Positions 22,214 through 34,861 of a DNA stretch of 64,000 bases are shown here, piece by piece (position 1 is the stretch's first letter; each line of letters begins with the position of its first letter). The notes below the pieces were generated by a model. It saw only the letters and a list, made by a program, of their open reading frames with translations, made no database searches and was not told the DNA's origin. The DNA is from Liolophura sinensis. Lineage: Eukaryota; Mollusca; Polyplacophora; Chitonida; Chitonidae. Location of the stretch: contig NC_088295.1 in the NCBI RefSeq assembly GCF_032854445.1, positions 51,999,249 through 52,063,248 of the forward strand, written 5' to 3'. The translations under genes and the position numbers were made by a program.

Positions 22214-22409
22214 TATAGACTGCTGTTTGTTTACTGCCAACTATTGCCTTCATGTATGCGACTCTTCAGCTGCAAATATCGGAATGTTCACAGTCACAAT
22301 TTCTCATCTGCAGTACTGTGGTGCATTTTTGACTTGTATTGATTTGATTTGATTTGATTTCTTGTCATTAGGCTTGAGAGGATTTGAAGTACATGTAGAC
22401 TGGAGTAGC

Positions 22410-25400
22410 ATGGCAGCTGACAAGAAGCTACTGATAGATGAAGAACTCAGTAATATGAAAGAGGTGACCAAGTCATTGGGAGGCATTGAGCTGGTGACAT
22501 GCGTTCCGGAATTAGTGCGTGTCCATCTAAGGTATAGTGGCTTGTGAATACACTTAATAAATGACGTTCTATTTTACGTATGTTTTAGATAGGGAGGTCA
22601 TTAAATATGCATTTATTTTGCGTTACCTGACCAACTCTCGGAAAAAAGCGACACACTCTGAAGATAATTATATGGTGGGATTTTGATAAAAAAAATTCTA
22701 AAAATACTTTTTGGTCAGTATTAAGCTTAAGCTGTACACATATGTGAGGCACAGTAACACCAAAGGGATATATCATGTCCCATCCTTGGTTTGCAGTGTA
22801 CATATTTATCACTATAAATTACAAAATTCATTAATTGTGTATTAGAATTAGTGTTAAAGTAAATGTTAGGGAGGGTCTGGGGCAGTGGCGGTGTATGTGT
22901 CCAGTTTGTTTCAAGTTTTTGGCCAATCATTCGCTTGCAGTGGCCATCCATAGCACATAGATAGCCAATCATTGGTGGCGATTTGCATACCAGAGACCAA
23001 AGAAGTCTTTTACCTCATAGCTCAATGTTTTGCTCAGCTATTCACAGGGTGACATTTACCTCCCATAGTACATGGATTGCCAAATGCAGTTTCGCGGTTT
23101 GCATGTCAAAGACTTCTGTGGTAAAGTTTTGCCCACAGTGTCTCTTACCACGACATTGATTTACAACTCCATAACATATGAAGTCACTGCTCTGCAATAC
23201 TTATGCATAAATAGTCATAGCGGGGACAGTACAATAATTTTGTACAGTATCTGTGTATGACAGTGTCATTCGACTTCGAGTATTGTTGGGATAAGCTGAC
23301 TAACTATAAACAGAGGACAGGAGATAGCATGTAGTGGACTCACATAAAGTGTCCGTATCAGGTGTATAGAGCTATGCGTATATTCAGAGCGACATGTATT
23401 GAAGCCTTGGGTATACGTACATATCAAACATATAACACTTATGCTTATGTAACCCCATAGGTAAAGTATTTGAACAGTATCGCCCTACGGTTTTTACATT
23501 ATGCGGTTTTTCGAACTGCTCAATCAAGAGAGCTTTCGGTTGTTCTCTGAATGCCTTGTTGTTGTTTTCCTTAACCTTGAAAATATTTCACTTCCAGCAA
23601 TAGCGGTGTGTGATTTAGGTAAAATAAACAAGTAGAGGGGAGGTTGTATCAGGAAAATCAAGGAGTTTGTTTCACTATTATATTTTTTATCTTCATACAG
23701 TGTAGAAGAATAAATTCCTATGCATCTAAATGCTAGTCATTTTTGATTCACCACATATTGGGTGTAAATTACTTTCCATTTTTAAGTGTCTTTTTTTACA
23801 AGGTAGTATTTTTCAGATTGACAGAGCACAAACAGTTAAGCATGTGCCTGCAGTTTCCTGAGGATTACCCACATTCCCCCCTCCTCATAGAGCTGAAAAG
23901 CAGGACGCTCGGAGATAAGCTGTTAGATAGGTTGACCAAGATTTGCGAAGAGGAAGTGAAGAAAAAACTGGACAGAAGCAGGTATTCTAGCACTGTAAAC
24001 ATCTGTTACATTAATATATTGCTAGTAACAGAGAGAGAGAGAGAGTATCATGAAATGCCTTAAGCATGAGACCATGTGTTGTAACGTATCATAGCTCCCA
24101 CTCTCCAACATTACACTCTGGTTGCTAAGGGGCAAGTCGATATCAGCTTTTAACTTATTGATTGCTGGCCTATGTGGAAACTTTATCACAGAGGGAAGTT
24201 TTCAAGTGTAATTAAGTCCAGAAAATAACAAAGGGAAGGGCTGGCATTTCCAGTCTAACATTATATGTAGCCAACGTGCTCCGGTGAACCTTGTGCATAG
24301 TGTTTACCCGTTTACATGGTACCATACGGACATACCTTACACATTTTCCATTTTAATCTTGTTTTTTTTGTTTTGTTTTTTTCCAGGTGTGGATGATGCT
24401 TAAATTTTTAAGCAGTTTTTAATGGACAATCCTTTATGTTCCTGTAGTGAAGAAATATCTCTGATCAAGAAAGAATTGCTGGATGATGGTGATGAACTAA
24501 AGTTAAAACAAAAAAATTCACAGATTGTCCTGAGAATCCGCAAAAAAAAGTACTTCATGAATTTCAGAGTAAATGTTCCAGATGATTATCCAAAAGAATG
24601 TGTAAGGTAAGTCACATTTCTGTACATACCCTCAGTATGCACCCCTGTTAATGCATTCTCAAATTCGTGCAGAGCATATCTCGAAAATTATAAGGCACAG
24701 AATTTTCAAACTCCCACAGTGTGCAAAATGACCTGAAGTTGTGCACTGTCAGGTTATTTTTCACATTTCGACCTGACGTGCAAGTCTACCCTTGCATAGA
24801 TTTTTGGGGCCATTGATATTTCAGAGGAAAATCAGCTATTATTGGGCAAAGAATTCTCAAAGTTGCACCAAATATGCAAAATGGCTTGCAGTTGTGCACT
24901 TTCAGGTTACTTTTTCACATTTTGATCGGTTTTAGGAGTTATATTACCTAATATAGTAAGACGAGGAATCGGCCCCAGTGCAAGAAACTGTGAGCCTCTC
25001 GTAGTGAAACTTACTATAGCTATGAGTGACAGCTACTGACACACTCGCAAGGCTACATGTACTTCCTTTTTCAGTTTTGGTTTACTCGTCTTTTTGTAGT
25101 TCTGGTTTACTTGTCTTTTTTCAGTTCTGGTTTACTCGACTTTTTTCAGTTCTGGTTTAGTTGTCTTTTCCTGTTACATGATAAGGATGTGGCTTATATA
25201 ACTCCAAACATGCACTGAAGCGATGTATAGGTCATAAAATTGAAAAATTGTAGCCGGCTCGTGTCACACTTGAAATGTTTTTTTTTTTGGGCATCAGACA
25301 TAGTAGGGTCATGAAAATCACTGCATTACAAATGTAACTGTTTGAAACATTCTTGAGCACGCAGTTATGATTTATTTATTTATGTGATTGGTGTTTTATG

Positions 25401-28400
25401 CCGTACTCAAGAATATTTTACTTATACGACGGCGGCCAGCATTATGTTGGGTGGAAACCGGGCAGAGCCTGGGGGAAACCCACACCATCCGCAGGTTGTG
25501 ACAGACCTTCCCATGTACGGCCGGAGAGGAAGCCAGCATGAGCTGGACTTGAACTCACAGCGACCGCATTGGTGAGAGACTCTTAGGTCATTACGCTGTG
25601 CCCACACGCTAACCGACTGAGCCACGGAGGCCCCCAGCATGCAGTTATGCACCAGTCAATTAAATAAATGTATAGCAAATGTAACGTTGAGCCTTATAAC
25701 TTCCTCTACGCATTACACGTTAATGTTAATGTTAACTGGAGGATCACATGCACTCTCAACCAGGATTCCCGTATGATGTAGCTATGGTTGCCAAAGGTAC
25801 GTAAAACAGTTGCTTTTCCATTCTAATTCATGATAGCACTGACGGCCTTTATCTTTACTCACACAAAAGTATGCCAAGAAAAAAAAAAAAAGAGCCACAA
25901 AAGTTCAAACTTTTCTCTGATATGAAACCTTTTCTCCGCATCAAGTTCGTTAGTCAACTGTACTGTGGAGGATGTCTGATTGACTGTGGCAGAAACACAA
26001 AGTTTAAACTTGCTAAAGTATGACAAAACTCATCACATTGTAAAGTGTATGTTTTACATATGAAGAGAAACATTAACCAAAATGAAACTTTCATAGCACA
26101 TCTCACGTTTCCAGTAAACATATTTTTCTGGTTAACGTTGATCTTCACACTGTAAATTAAAAACACAGTGCCTCTTTTAAACGAAAAGTTGTTGTTTTTG
26201 ATCAGAGTGCATTTTTGGAGGGTTATGGCTAAGCAACCATCTCTTTTATGGTATTATAACTTTCATGAGTGCTTTGACCAAGTTTTATACTTCTGATTCC
26301 AGAATTTAAAGAATTGTGCTGAGATTTTGAAATTTGCACTTTCTTATCGTATATCTCTGGGGCCGATTCTCCACCTTACCGTATCAGGTCCTCTGTACAT
26401 TTGGACATAGTTAGACTATTGTATGGGACATAACTCTAGTATCATATGCCATATGTTTCTTAGTCTGACACAAATTATTTGAGATAACCTGAGGTGATGC
26501 GTTGTCAGATTATTTTCTCACATTTTTTGAGTAGTTATCTGCACTTGCCCATACACCAGAATATACAGGAATATATCAGGGATCTGGCATACATATACAT
26601 GTAGGATTCTCAAATTTACACAGGACCCTCTGTGACCGATTGGTTCAAGGTGCACTCCTGACAATTGCTGTAGCCTCCCACCCATGAGGTCACAGCTAGG
26701 TTCCATCTCACACTGTTTTCTTCCTGGCTTTAAGGGGGTAAGCCTGTCAGTGAAGCTCATTGACGTCTCATTGAGTCTAGTTGAGTCTTATTGATGTCAG
26801 GGCGCCTCTATGGCGAATGTAGTACAAAAACCTAGGAGTCTCTCACCAATACAGTGACTGTGAATTTATGTTCAGCTCATGCTGGCTTCCTCTCCTGAGG
26901 GTCTGGCAACAACCAGACCAGTGGATGGTCAGATAAATAAGTCTTATTGACGTATGTGGCCTGTCAGTCAGTTCCCTTTGCCCTTCCCATCCCCTGGTTC
27001 CCCATGCTTCTTGAGAGTAGAGCAAGTTGCCCTTGGTGCCGTCACCAGATGACTGCATGGATGCTCGCCTATTACTCATCCAGTATCAATTGTGCTGGAG
27101 TTCTGGGAAAGCCGTCATAGTGTTATGAGCAGTTACATGTGACTTCTTCATGATATTCCTCAGTCATCAGTTATCTCTGTTCTGTTCCCATGGTCAGTGA
27201 TCTGCGCATTCCCGCTATCGGCGCAGTGGACACAGGTCCTGCAGAATACTCACACAAGCAGTGCTCTGTGTAGTCTGTGAGTGTGCCATGGCCGATGGTT
27301 CCAGGGTTCTGGTTGCACACAGATCTGCTGGTCGATCGGGCACGCTGAAGTACTCTGACCCTGCGTACTCAAACAGCCGCAGTCCAGTGATTAATGCCAA
27401 GAGAGCCATCATGTATTAATACATAGCCAAGCAGTCTGCTGTGGACTTGACAGGGTTTTTACTCCATATCATATACTCCAGTCTATCCGATAATTGTCCA
27501 GTTAGAGGAAGAGAGGAGAAAGGTAGAACAAATGGTGCTGAGATGCCTATTTGTTTTTGATGATCTTTTAGTTCACTTCTCTTCGTGTCTGTCTTTCCTT
27601 ATGCTTATGGGTTTAGCCATGGTGTGCCATTCCACTGTGCGAGTCCGTCTGTGCGTCTGTCAGTGAAGGTGGCGTTTTGTATTTCACAAGAGATTTGTAA
27701 CTAATGTCTGTGTTAGAATTCTAGAATATTGGCTATTGCATCTGCAGGGTAAGGAAAGCTCTGTGGTTAATTCTTCATCTAGTAAGTAAAGCAAAGCACA
27801 TTCAGTTGTCAGTTAAAGCAAGATTTTTTGGCTTAGAAATACGGCAAATGCAAATTTTCTCAATTTTGTTCAGAATTTTTTTTGATACAACTTTCAGAAC
27901 TGAAGTAACAGATAGTAACTTTCCGGAGTTGTTGCGTATGAATTTCCAGGCTCAAGCAGAAGAGATTTCCAGAAGATGTATACAGCCGCCTTTAAAAAAA
28001 ACCCCAAAGTAAGTGAAAGTGTAGAATAAGTAAATATGAACTTTTAGTGTGGTCTGTGGTGTGGCATGATAGCTCGTCTTTTTTAATACTAAATAAATAA
28101 GTTGGAACGTTAACAGTTTAAGTTCTTTTAAAGTAAAATGATATAGCACGTGTAGATATAGAGGATATACGAGTGACCCAGTGGATCAGTTTTATTCGTT
28201 GAGTGGTGTGATTTTCATGTTTTGTGAGCCTTTGGCAATGAACAAATGAAAATTTCATCATGAGTTTAATAAATTGGATATAATGGATCATGAATTGCAT
28301 ATCCTATTTAGCCCATGATTTATTTTGAACAGTTTGACGTGGTTCATAGTGAAGACAACGTCTGTTTGTTTTGACCAGTATGTAAATGAGATGCGTACTG

Positions 28401-31400
28401 ATATCAATATATGTGAAATGGCTGGAACCAAACCACACATTTCACTAAATATAGTTCTAGAAAACATTGATGAAACTGTGATTTCTGTAATCAGAAAATT
28501 TAACACAGTCCATCGGTGTACGATAAGATGAAAGAGCTTTAAGGTTTTTCTCGAAAATACCAGCATTCGTAACTGCTTATTTAGTCAAACATTTGGCTCC
28601 GAAATTGTGACCTAAATCTAGGTAATATCTGTGTGACAACTGATGTCACGCGATGACTGGCAGGGTGTTTCCGGTCATTTCGAAAATAGCACTTAACAAA
28701 ATATTCAGTATTCATTTTTAGGCTTTTAACACAAACAATTCACGTGTGAGTCCAAACTTATTTACTGGTCTGACCAACCATCTTGAAACTTGGAGAAAGC
28801 AACAAAACAGTGTCTACGATATTTCAAAGGGCTTGATTTTGGTTCTGTTTTGGAATTTTGGGGCGATAGTAATGTTGAATGAAAAGGCCAAAGTGGGACA
28901 AATTATCGTGTTCGATGTGGCAGATAGAATGGACTAGATCTAAGAATGATGTTGACGTACGCCAGTTGCAGACGAGGCAATACACACAAGACAATTTCTT
29001 GGTGCTCTACGAAATAGTAACGTAAGTTTGTAGGTGTGTAATTTCTTTGAAGTCTGATACTGAGGTATGCTGCTGTCGTTGACCGTTGAACATGTGTTTT
29101 GTGAGCATCTAGTTTTAGGGGTTCAGAATCAAGCGCTTCATTTCTTTCACCAATCTTTGCTGCTTTTCACATTTCATTAAGATACATTTTATGCCTATCC
29201 AATGTTCAAAAAACTGAACGGTTTGGTACAAATAAACCCGACGGAAACTGCTGTCAAGGTGTAGTAAGTGACTAGCCTGGCTTTTTTTTTCATGGCAACA
29301 AACAATAGAAGTAGTCTGCTGTGTAGTTGTACTTTTTCATTGGATAAGCTTGTCAATGAAATTTCAGGTGACCAATCAAGTGCTTGGTTTATCTATATCA
29401 GGAGTGGTACATTGAAAATTGACATCACTGTTGTTATATCACTGACACGGGCAAATTATTGGTTAAATGTAATTACGTGTTTGGAGCATATTGGTGTGAG
29501 TCGTCAGTCTTTTTCAGAGCTCCAGTGTTCACTCCTAAACCCTCCCTGCAGCCTGTTTGTGAGTTCATGATAAGGGAGAGCATTAAGCGGTACCCCGGAG
29601 GAAGTGTGTCCACTATGCAAAGAGACTTGTCTCCCTGATGATCCACAGGTACTAATTTTTGTTAAATTTTGCCATCTGTGTCTGGTCTCCAAAGCACCTA
29701 TTACAGACTTGGCCTACACTTTAGACTCTTGACATTGTTTTGATTTATTTATTGAATTCATTGTTGCTTAACAATGGCCAGCATAAGCCAGTGACCTCTG
29801 GGAAGTTACTCCTGAACTTTTCCATGTGACGTACATTTATTGAAATGCACACCATATCACAGGAGGTTTTGGTTCATATTGAGGTAAACTGGGCTCCTAT
29901 TTAAACTATGGGTGTTTTGATAGAAATTTCTAGTTGATATGGCAAAAAATTTTAAACTTAAAGTTTAATGTAGTGATTGTATATATTTTTTCAAGTTTGT
30001 GCTATGCATAGCATGGTAGCTGAATCTTGGCAATAGGTGGGCCATTCAAGACATACATATGGCATCATCTGTGATTCTCGAATGCCCTTGGCTGATCAGG
30101 CAGGTTAAAATGTTGACCACATGGGGTATATGGAATTTAAGCCCAGCGCCGTTGAATTACTGCGCTGACTGACATCATTTTTTCTTGGTTACGCTACATT
30201 ACAGGGTGATATGACACCACTCTACATGTACCAGTCCTTTGCTCAGCTTCACATATACGGGAGACTCGCTTTCTATGTGATAAGTATTGTAGAGACAAAA
30301 TTGTTATCCATGTGTTGACAGGATATATGGGGATTTGAACCCTGGATTTAATTCCCATATACCCTCGTCAGTGCGTGGATAACTTAAAATACCCCAGTTG
30401 AGGAGGGATAATCGCCAAAAGTGTCCTGGTAATGCTAGCGTGTTTCTTCCAGGGAGATATTAGTTTCAGGAAAGGGTTATAGTATACAGATCTGAAATGC
30501 ACTGTAATTGCTCTCCCCTGTCTTGTATTTCTTGTCAGACACAGCCAGTGGAGAAGTCCAAGGAGGTGATACGTGTATACTGTGGTCATATCTATCACTT
30601 TGGATGTATGAACAGTTACATGAATACTCCCCCTTTCAAAGGTAAGGTCAGAGGTTAATCTGGAAAGAAAGGAAAAAAAAAAACTCGCACCTGTTCATGT
30701 ACATAAGTGAGGAGCCAGCCGGTGTATAGGATCATCTGTACAAATTCAGCTCCCGATTTGTCAACTGTGACGAGTTGCAATAGTTCCAGTGTCGGTCAAT
30801 GTGGATTCGGACATGTTGACAGCATATACAGAACGAATGCTGTTACTTGGTGAAATAATCTATTTGATGGCTTAAAACACCAGTGATATAAATTAGTAAG
30901 AACAGAATATTGTCATTAAGTCATGTGCCAAAATAGAAGTCCAACAAGCCTAGACTGTAAATTGTAATGAGTTGTTTTGTTTTTTCTGCTTTAATTCATT
31001 CATTTCATAGGTGTTTAAGGCTGTACTCAAGAATATTTCACTTTACACATGTATATGATGGCATCCAGCATTTTGGTGGGAGAGAACTGGGTAGAACCCT
31101 CGGTGGAAACCCACAAGCATCTGCAGGTTTAATGCCGCTTTAATATTAAACCATGGCACTAAGGTGAAAGTAAGTTGCTACTTTGTAAGCATTTAAATGA
31201 ACAGTTAGAATAAAACCCTGACTGGGGTAAATTGACAAGAGGCCGGATTTCACCAGTCACATGTGGCCATTGCCACGTATGAGTGAGTGAGTGAGTGCTT
31301 GGGGTTTAACGTCGTACTCAACAATTTTTCAGTCATATGACGACGATTGCCACGTATGAACACACTGTTGTGACCATCTTGGTCTTACTCTGCGTGCAAT

Positions 31401-33529
31401 AATACATTTTGTCTTCTATAATCATTGATGTGTGTAAAACGATATGGCCACAATTGCCATCTACATTTCCCTGCTGTTAAAGATTGATCACACAAAAGCT
31501 GTATTTTTTTTTCTATTTTTAGCTCGCCTGTAGAAAATATAGATGTAGCATATGTCATACCCCAGTGTCCAATAAGTGCGAACAATGTTAAATAAAGTGT
31601 TACAGATGGTATCTTGAAAACTACTACATGTATTGAGCTCAGGTTGTGTATATGTGATGAGCACAATAACAATTACATATGGGGATGCTTCATTGTTGAT
31701 TCATGGGATGAGTTACAAAATTCATGACCTTGTGTTATGAATTGGAATTAATATTGAACACAATGTTAGGGGTGGTATCTCAAAAAGTACTGCATGTATT
31801 GATCTCAGGTTTTGCACACATGACGGGGGTGTTCCATCGCTGATGGAGTTCCAAGAATTCAGTATTGAGCAGAAGTTTTGCAATCATAGGGCTAACACGG
31901 GCTGTTTTCTAGCCTTGCTACCAAATTTAAGTTTCTCTTATCATTGTAACCAAAATGCCATTTTCCCTGTATAAATACATGTACATGTAGAAATGATTCT
32001 GTTCAGGCTCCTTTTCTTTTCTTTATGCAGTTTTAGTTTTTGGTGGATACATAATCCCAGAGGTGACAATGTGTAGTAAATCCTACAGTGTAGTTGTCAA
32101 TTTCTATTGGGGGGAGGGACGGGGGGACGTGTGTTGTTTATCTACTATCATGACTATACATAGCTATGAACTTTGTGTCCAGGTTACAATAATTTGTTTC
32201 ACATATGCATAGCTTTTATTTTGTTGGATACATACATTTAGAAGCGACGAGGTGGGGTGTATCTGTACATTTCTGCAGTTGCCATGGTAACCAGATTGGC
32301 AATCTTTCTATGTCTACCATATAAATACTTCTGTGACTTTAAGTCCAAGCTACTACTCCAGTTGTTTTGTACCTGCTGTTTTGGTATTTAGTGAATGCAT
32401 ACACATAGTAGATGCATAGGGCGAACCTTTCTACCCTGTATCTGTGATATAAATAGGAATGTTTTTGTTAATAATTCTTAGTTAGCTTGTTTGCCATCAA
32501 ACAATGGTATATGGCTGGGATCATATGGTTGAAGGAGAGTTCAGATGAACCAGATAGAGTCCTGTTTATATTGTAGATACTGGCAGTATGAACACATGAG
32601 TATCTACATGTACATGGATCCACCAAGGACGAAAAAATACAAAACAGTTGGAGTGGTGGCTCGGATTTGAACTCATTTACAAGTATATGTATTGTAAACA
32701 TTGAGAAATTGGCAACCTAGTGACAAATGCAAGCCACAATACATTGTCATACAGTTCATGCAGAAGTGGCAATCTGGTTACCATGACAACTGCAGAAATG
32801 AACAAATGTGAGTGGCAAAACATCATCATTACCTCTTGATATATGTGTCCACCCAAAAGGAAAATTGCTGATAGGAAACAATTCTAGTTGTGGCCTGGAA
32901 GTTGTATCTAGTGTATAGAGGGAAAATTGGGGGAGATCTGGTCCCCATGACAACCCCAAAAATGGACAAATGTGACTTCATCATCTCTGTATCCACAAAA
33001 TAATTAAAACTGTCGAAGGAAAATGATTGGAGAGATAGCCCAAACAAGGATACAGCCAGACAGACAGACAAAATCGCTGTACCATGACACACTCTGCCCA
33101 TTGGCCTGAAGGCAAATATAAATTCTTCAGTCTGGCATTACGCTACAGTTTTATGAATAAATAAATCAGTGATGGTTTTCCAGCTTGTGCCTAATTTGCA
33201 TGAAGTAAAATCACTGGTACAGCCATCTTCTTGGTGAAAGATGACACTGAAAAAAGCATAGCAAATATTAGATTTGCCAACTTTGACTATGGCATTTTCT
33301 ACTTTTAATTTTGGACTGCAGTGTTTATGGGTTTGGATTTTTTTGTAAGAGTGTTGTCATTTATAATACTCTTGATTTCATTGTTTCAGGGGGTAAAAAA
33401 TGTCCGAGTTGTGAATACCGCATATTCCATCACCAGTGGAATGTTAGTCCAGAGCTAGCGGAAGCGAGATGGGCACATAAAGAAGCGAGGAAACGAGAGC
33501 TAGACGAAGTTATGGATTTTTTGGAATGA
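22410..33529 (+). CDS. Tandem RWD plus RING-type protein, probable E3 ubiquitin ligase
   Basis: Exons: 22372-22531, 23817-23981, 24448-24606 (possibly from 24387), 27898-28008, 29518-29648, 30539-30641 and 33390-33529 (TGA). All have AG/GT borders and compatible phases. ATG at 22410 has a strong context (A at -3, G at +4) and gives about 309 residues. Exons 1-2 form an RWD domain (ELSNMKEVTKSLGG, then FPEDYPHSPL, the YPxxxP-type motif). Exons 3-4 form a second one (RVNVPDDYPKE, then LKKTPK). Next comes a RING-like set: CPLC at 29607-29618, CGHIYHFGC in the sixth exon, and CPSC in the last; the tail is basic/acidic helical, ending DEVMDFLE. RWD domains bind E2-type partners, and RING domains recruit ubiquitin-loaded E2. 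The RING exon needs one base removed from the CCCC run at 29593-29596 to stay in frame. Orthology was not resolved; it does not end like FANCL, another double-RWD/RING protein. Confidence 0.8.
24387..24447 (+). other. Possible missing part of an RWD-RING exon, out of frame
   Basis: A second acceptor, TTTTTTCCAG, precedes 24387. The 60 bases before the acceptor used in the gene model translate in two other frames to LKFLSSF and then LMDNPLCSC, which would read well as the linker between the two RWD domains. One base appears to be missing in the TTTTT run at 24416-24420, and another before it. Confidence 0.35.
24610..25000 (+). repeat. Two diverged ~180-bp repeat units
   Basis: GAATTTTCAAACTCCCACAGT..TGTGCACTGTCAGGTTATTTTTCACATTT near 24690-24770 recurs as GAATTCTCAAAGTTGCACCA..TTGTGCACTTTCAGGTTACT near 24850-24920. 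A weaker relative lies at 26300-26530. All are intronic in the RWD-RING gene. Confidence 0.55.
25068..25170 (+). repeat. Short tandem repeat, ~27-bp unit, about 4 copies
   Basis: TTTTCAGTTCTGGTTTACTC and close variants follow each other (GGTTTACTCGTC, GGTTTACTTGTC, GGTTTACTCGAC, GGTTTAGTTGTC). Confidence 0.85.
25370..25636 (-). mobile_element. SINE-A copy, full length, 9-bp TSD
   Basis: Reverse-complement tail TTTATTTATTTATGTGATTG at the left and head GAGCCACGGAGGCCCCC at the right. GCAGTTATG flanks both sides (25361-25369, 25641-25649). It lies in an intron of the RWD-RING gene. Confidence 0.93.
25650..26797. other. Intron of the RWD-RING gene, little recognised
   Basis: AT-rich intron text. 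Only the faint repeat similarity at 26300-26530 is notable; no exon seen. Confidence 0.45.
26798..26940 (+). mobile_element. SINE-A fragment, strongly diverged
   Basis: CTAGGAGTCTCTCACCAATA, CAGCTCATGCTGGCTTCCTC and GGATGGTCAGATAAATAA are recognisable, with deletions between them. Confidence 0.75.
28009..29517. other. Intron of the RWD-RING gene, no feature seen
   Basis: Short ORFs at 28325-28531 and 28746-28937 lack family motifs. No repeat could be defined. Confidence 0.45.
31003..31130 (-). mobile_element. SINE-A fragment, diverged
   Basis: GTACTCAAGAATATTTCACT, CCAGCATTTTGGTGGGAGAG and ATCTGCAGGTT are the reverse complement of the SINE-A body. The head is missing. Confidence 0.82.
31283..31345 (-). 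mobile_element. SINE-B tail-only insertion, 63 bp, with 14-bp TSD
   Basis: Only GTGAGTGAGTGAGTGCTTGG plus TTTAACGTCGTACTCAACAA and TTTTTCAGTCATATGACGAC are present. ATTGCCACGTATGA is repeated exactly at 31269-31282 and 31346-31359, so this is a genuine insertion of the extreme 3' end. Confidence 0.93.
31500..31870 (+). repeat. Two units of a ~190-bp dispersed repeat
   Basis: GGTATCTTGAAAACTACTAC..TGTATTGAGCTCAGGTT near 31610 recurs as GGTATCTCAAAAAGTACTGC..TGTATTGATCTCAGGTT near 31770. The reverse complement appears near 63870-63925, and a short match (ATCTCAAAAAGTGTTGAATA) near 55124. Confidence 0.65.
31980..32420 (+). repeat. Dispersed repeat with X-box-like palindrome
   Basis: Same family as 5455-5870: TTTTAGTTTTTGGTGGATAC, GTTGCCATGGTAACCAGATT near 32278, ACCATATAAATA and CTACTCCAGTTGTTTTG. 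Confidence 0.65.
32750..33090 (-). repeat. Inverted copy of the X-box-containing repeat
   Basis: ATCTGGTTACCATGACAACT near 32773 and CTGGTCCCCATGACAACCCC near 32938 are reverse-complement relatives of the units at 31980-32420. The two blocks form a loose inverted repeat inside an RWD-RING intron. Confidence 0.6.
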
Positions 33530-34230
33530 CGTAGAATTTTACCAGTATACATCATCCGTCTTATTTACACTTGTACATGTACCCAAAGGATAATGGGTGG
33601 GCCCCCACTAAAAACCCCCTGATAAGCCTCTTTATTCACAATTACTGAAAATGTTATAAATTTAAGGTCTGATATTCTACACACATGTAACGCATTGTTT
33701 AGTGGAATTATTTAATGGATATTACCAGTAATTAGACACCTTTACAAATATTTTAGCACCACCATATACAAAATTTATAAACTAGTAAAGTGCATTCATG
33801 TGATGTACAATGCTGGACAGTGGTATAAAACATCTGGTATATGGCATTCATTTCGGATTACTGTGACATCTGTCAATGAAGTAAAACTGTTTTATGACTG
33901 TTTCACCTCCATGCATGATGTTCATTAAATGATGTGTGTGAAGTATCAAAGTCTTGCATTTAAGTATTTGGAATGATTGTGTATTTAGCAGATACCACAC
34001 CACATCAGATACATAAATGCAGATATGTGTATTATGAAAACAGTGATATTACTTGTAATTATGTTGGGTATTGTAAGATAATATATAAACTTTCTAACTG
34101 TGCATAATGGTATCAATGCAGGATTGAGCACACCTTAAAATTGTAGGGAAGTTCAGTACCCTTTGTCACAACTCAACAAATTGGTTCGAAGCCAGCTTGT
34201 CCTTGCAAGATATCAATATAGCTGTGAAAT
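33530..34230 (+). other. Probable 3' UTR of the RWD-RING gene, then spacer
   Basis: No coding signal. ATTAAA at 33924-33929, about 395 bp after the stop, could act as poly(A) signal. Inferred only. Confidence 0.35.
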
Positions 34231-34243
34231 ATACATATTGGTA

Positions 34244-34495
34244 GTGGCTCATTTGGTTAGTGCACCAGTGCAGCGTAATGACCCAGAGGCCTCTCACCAT
34301 TACGGTCGCTGTGAGTTCAAGTCCAGCTCATGCTGGCTTCCTCCCCGGCTGTAAGTGGGAAGGTTTTCCAGCAACCTGCGGATGGTTGTGGGTTTCCCCC
34401 GGGCTCTGCCAACTTTCCTCCCACCATAATGTTGGCCGCTGTTGCATAAGTGAAATATTCTTGAGTACAGCGTAAAACATCAATCAAATAAATAA
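34244..34495 (+). mobile_element. SINE-A copy with perfect 13-bp TSD
   Basis: It starts GTGGCTCATTTGG (5' head slightly truncated) and runs through the B box AGTTCAAGTCC to CAAATAAATAA. ATACATATTGGTA is repeated exactly at 34231-34243 and 34496-34508. Confidence 0.93.
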
Positions 34496-34861
34496 ATACA
34501 TATTGGTATGTACTGAAAAAGTGCAAGGAAACTGTTTTCACAAGTGCCACAGCTAATGGTACATTTCAGTCTCGGCTTGATGATCTTAAACCTTGTCTTT
34601 CATACTTATGTATAGCTTATTTGCACGAGTTTGCAGGAAGAGCTTGTCTCTGTCTTCTCTTTGTTGGTAGCCTTTTGACAAACTAATCTTTGCAGAAGAA
34701 CCATTTTCCACTATAGTTTCAGTTTCCAAGATCGCTCATCATGCCTTGATATATTTTTCATGTAAAGGATCAGCTGCTAGATGTGTGGTGTATTTCTGTT
34801 AACTTATTCTTGCTTTAAAAACATCGCCCAAGAACAAATAACAAGATATGTTCATACAATG

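Noticed and set aside
19116-22531. Direct splice of the ATG exon at 19116 to the exon at 22372
   Set aside because: Joining them gives an immediate in-frame stop, so the ATG at 22410 was preferred for the model.
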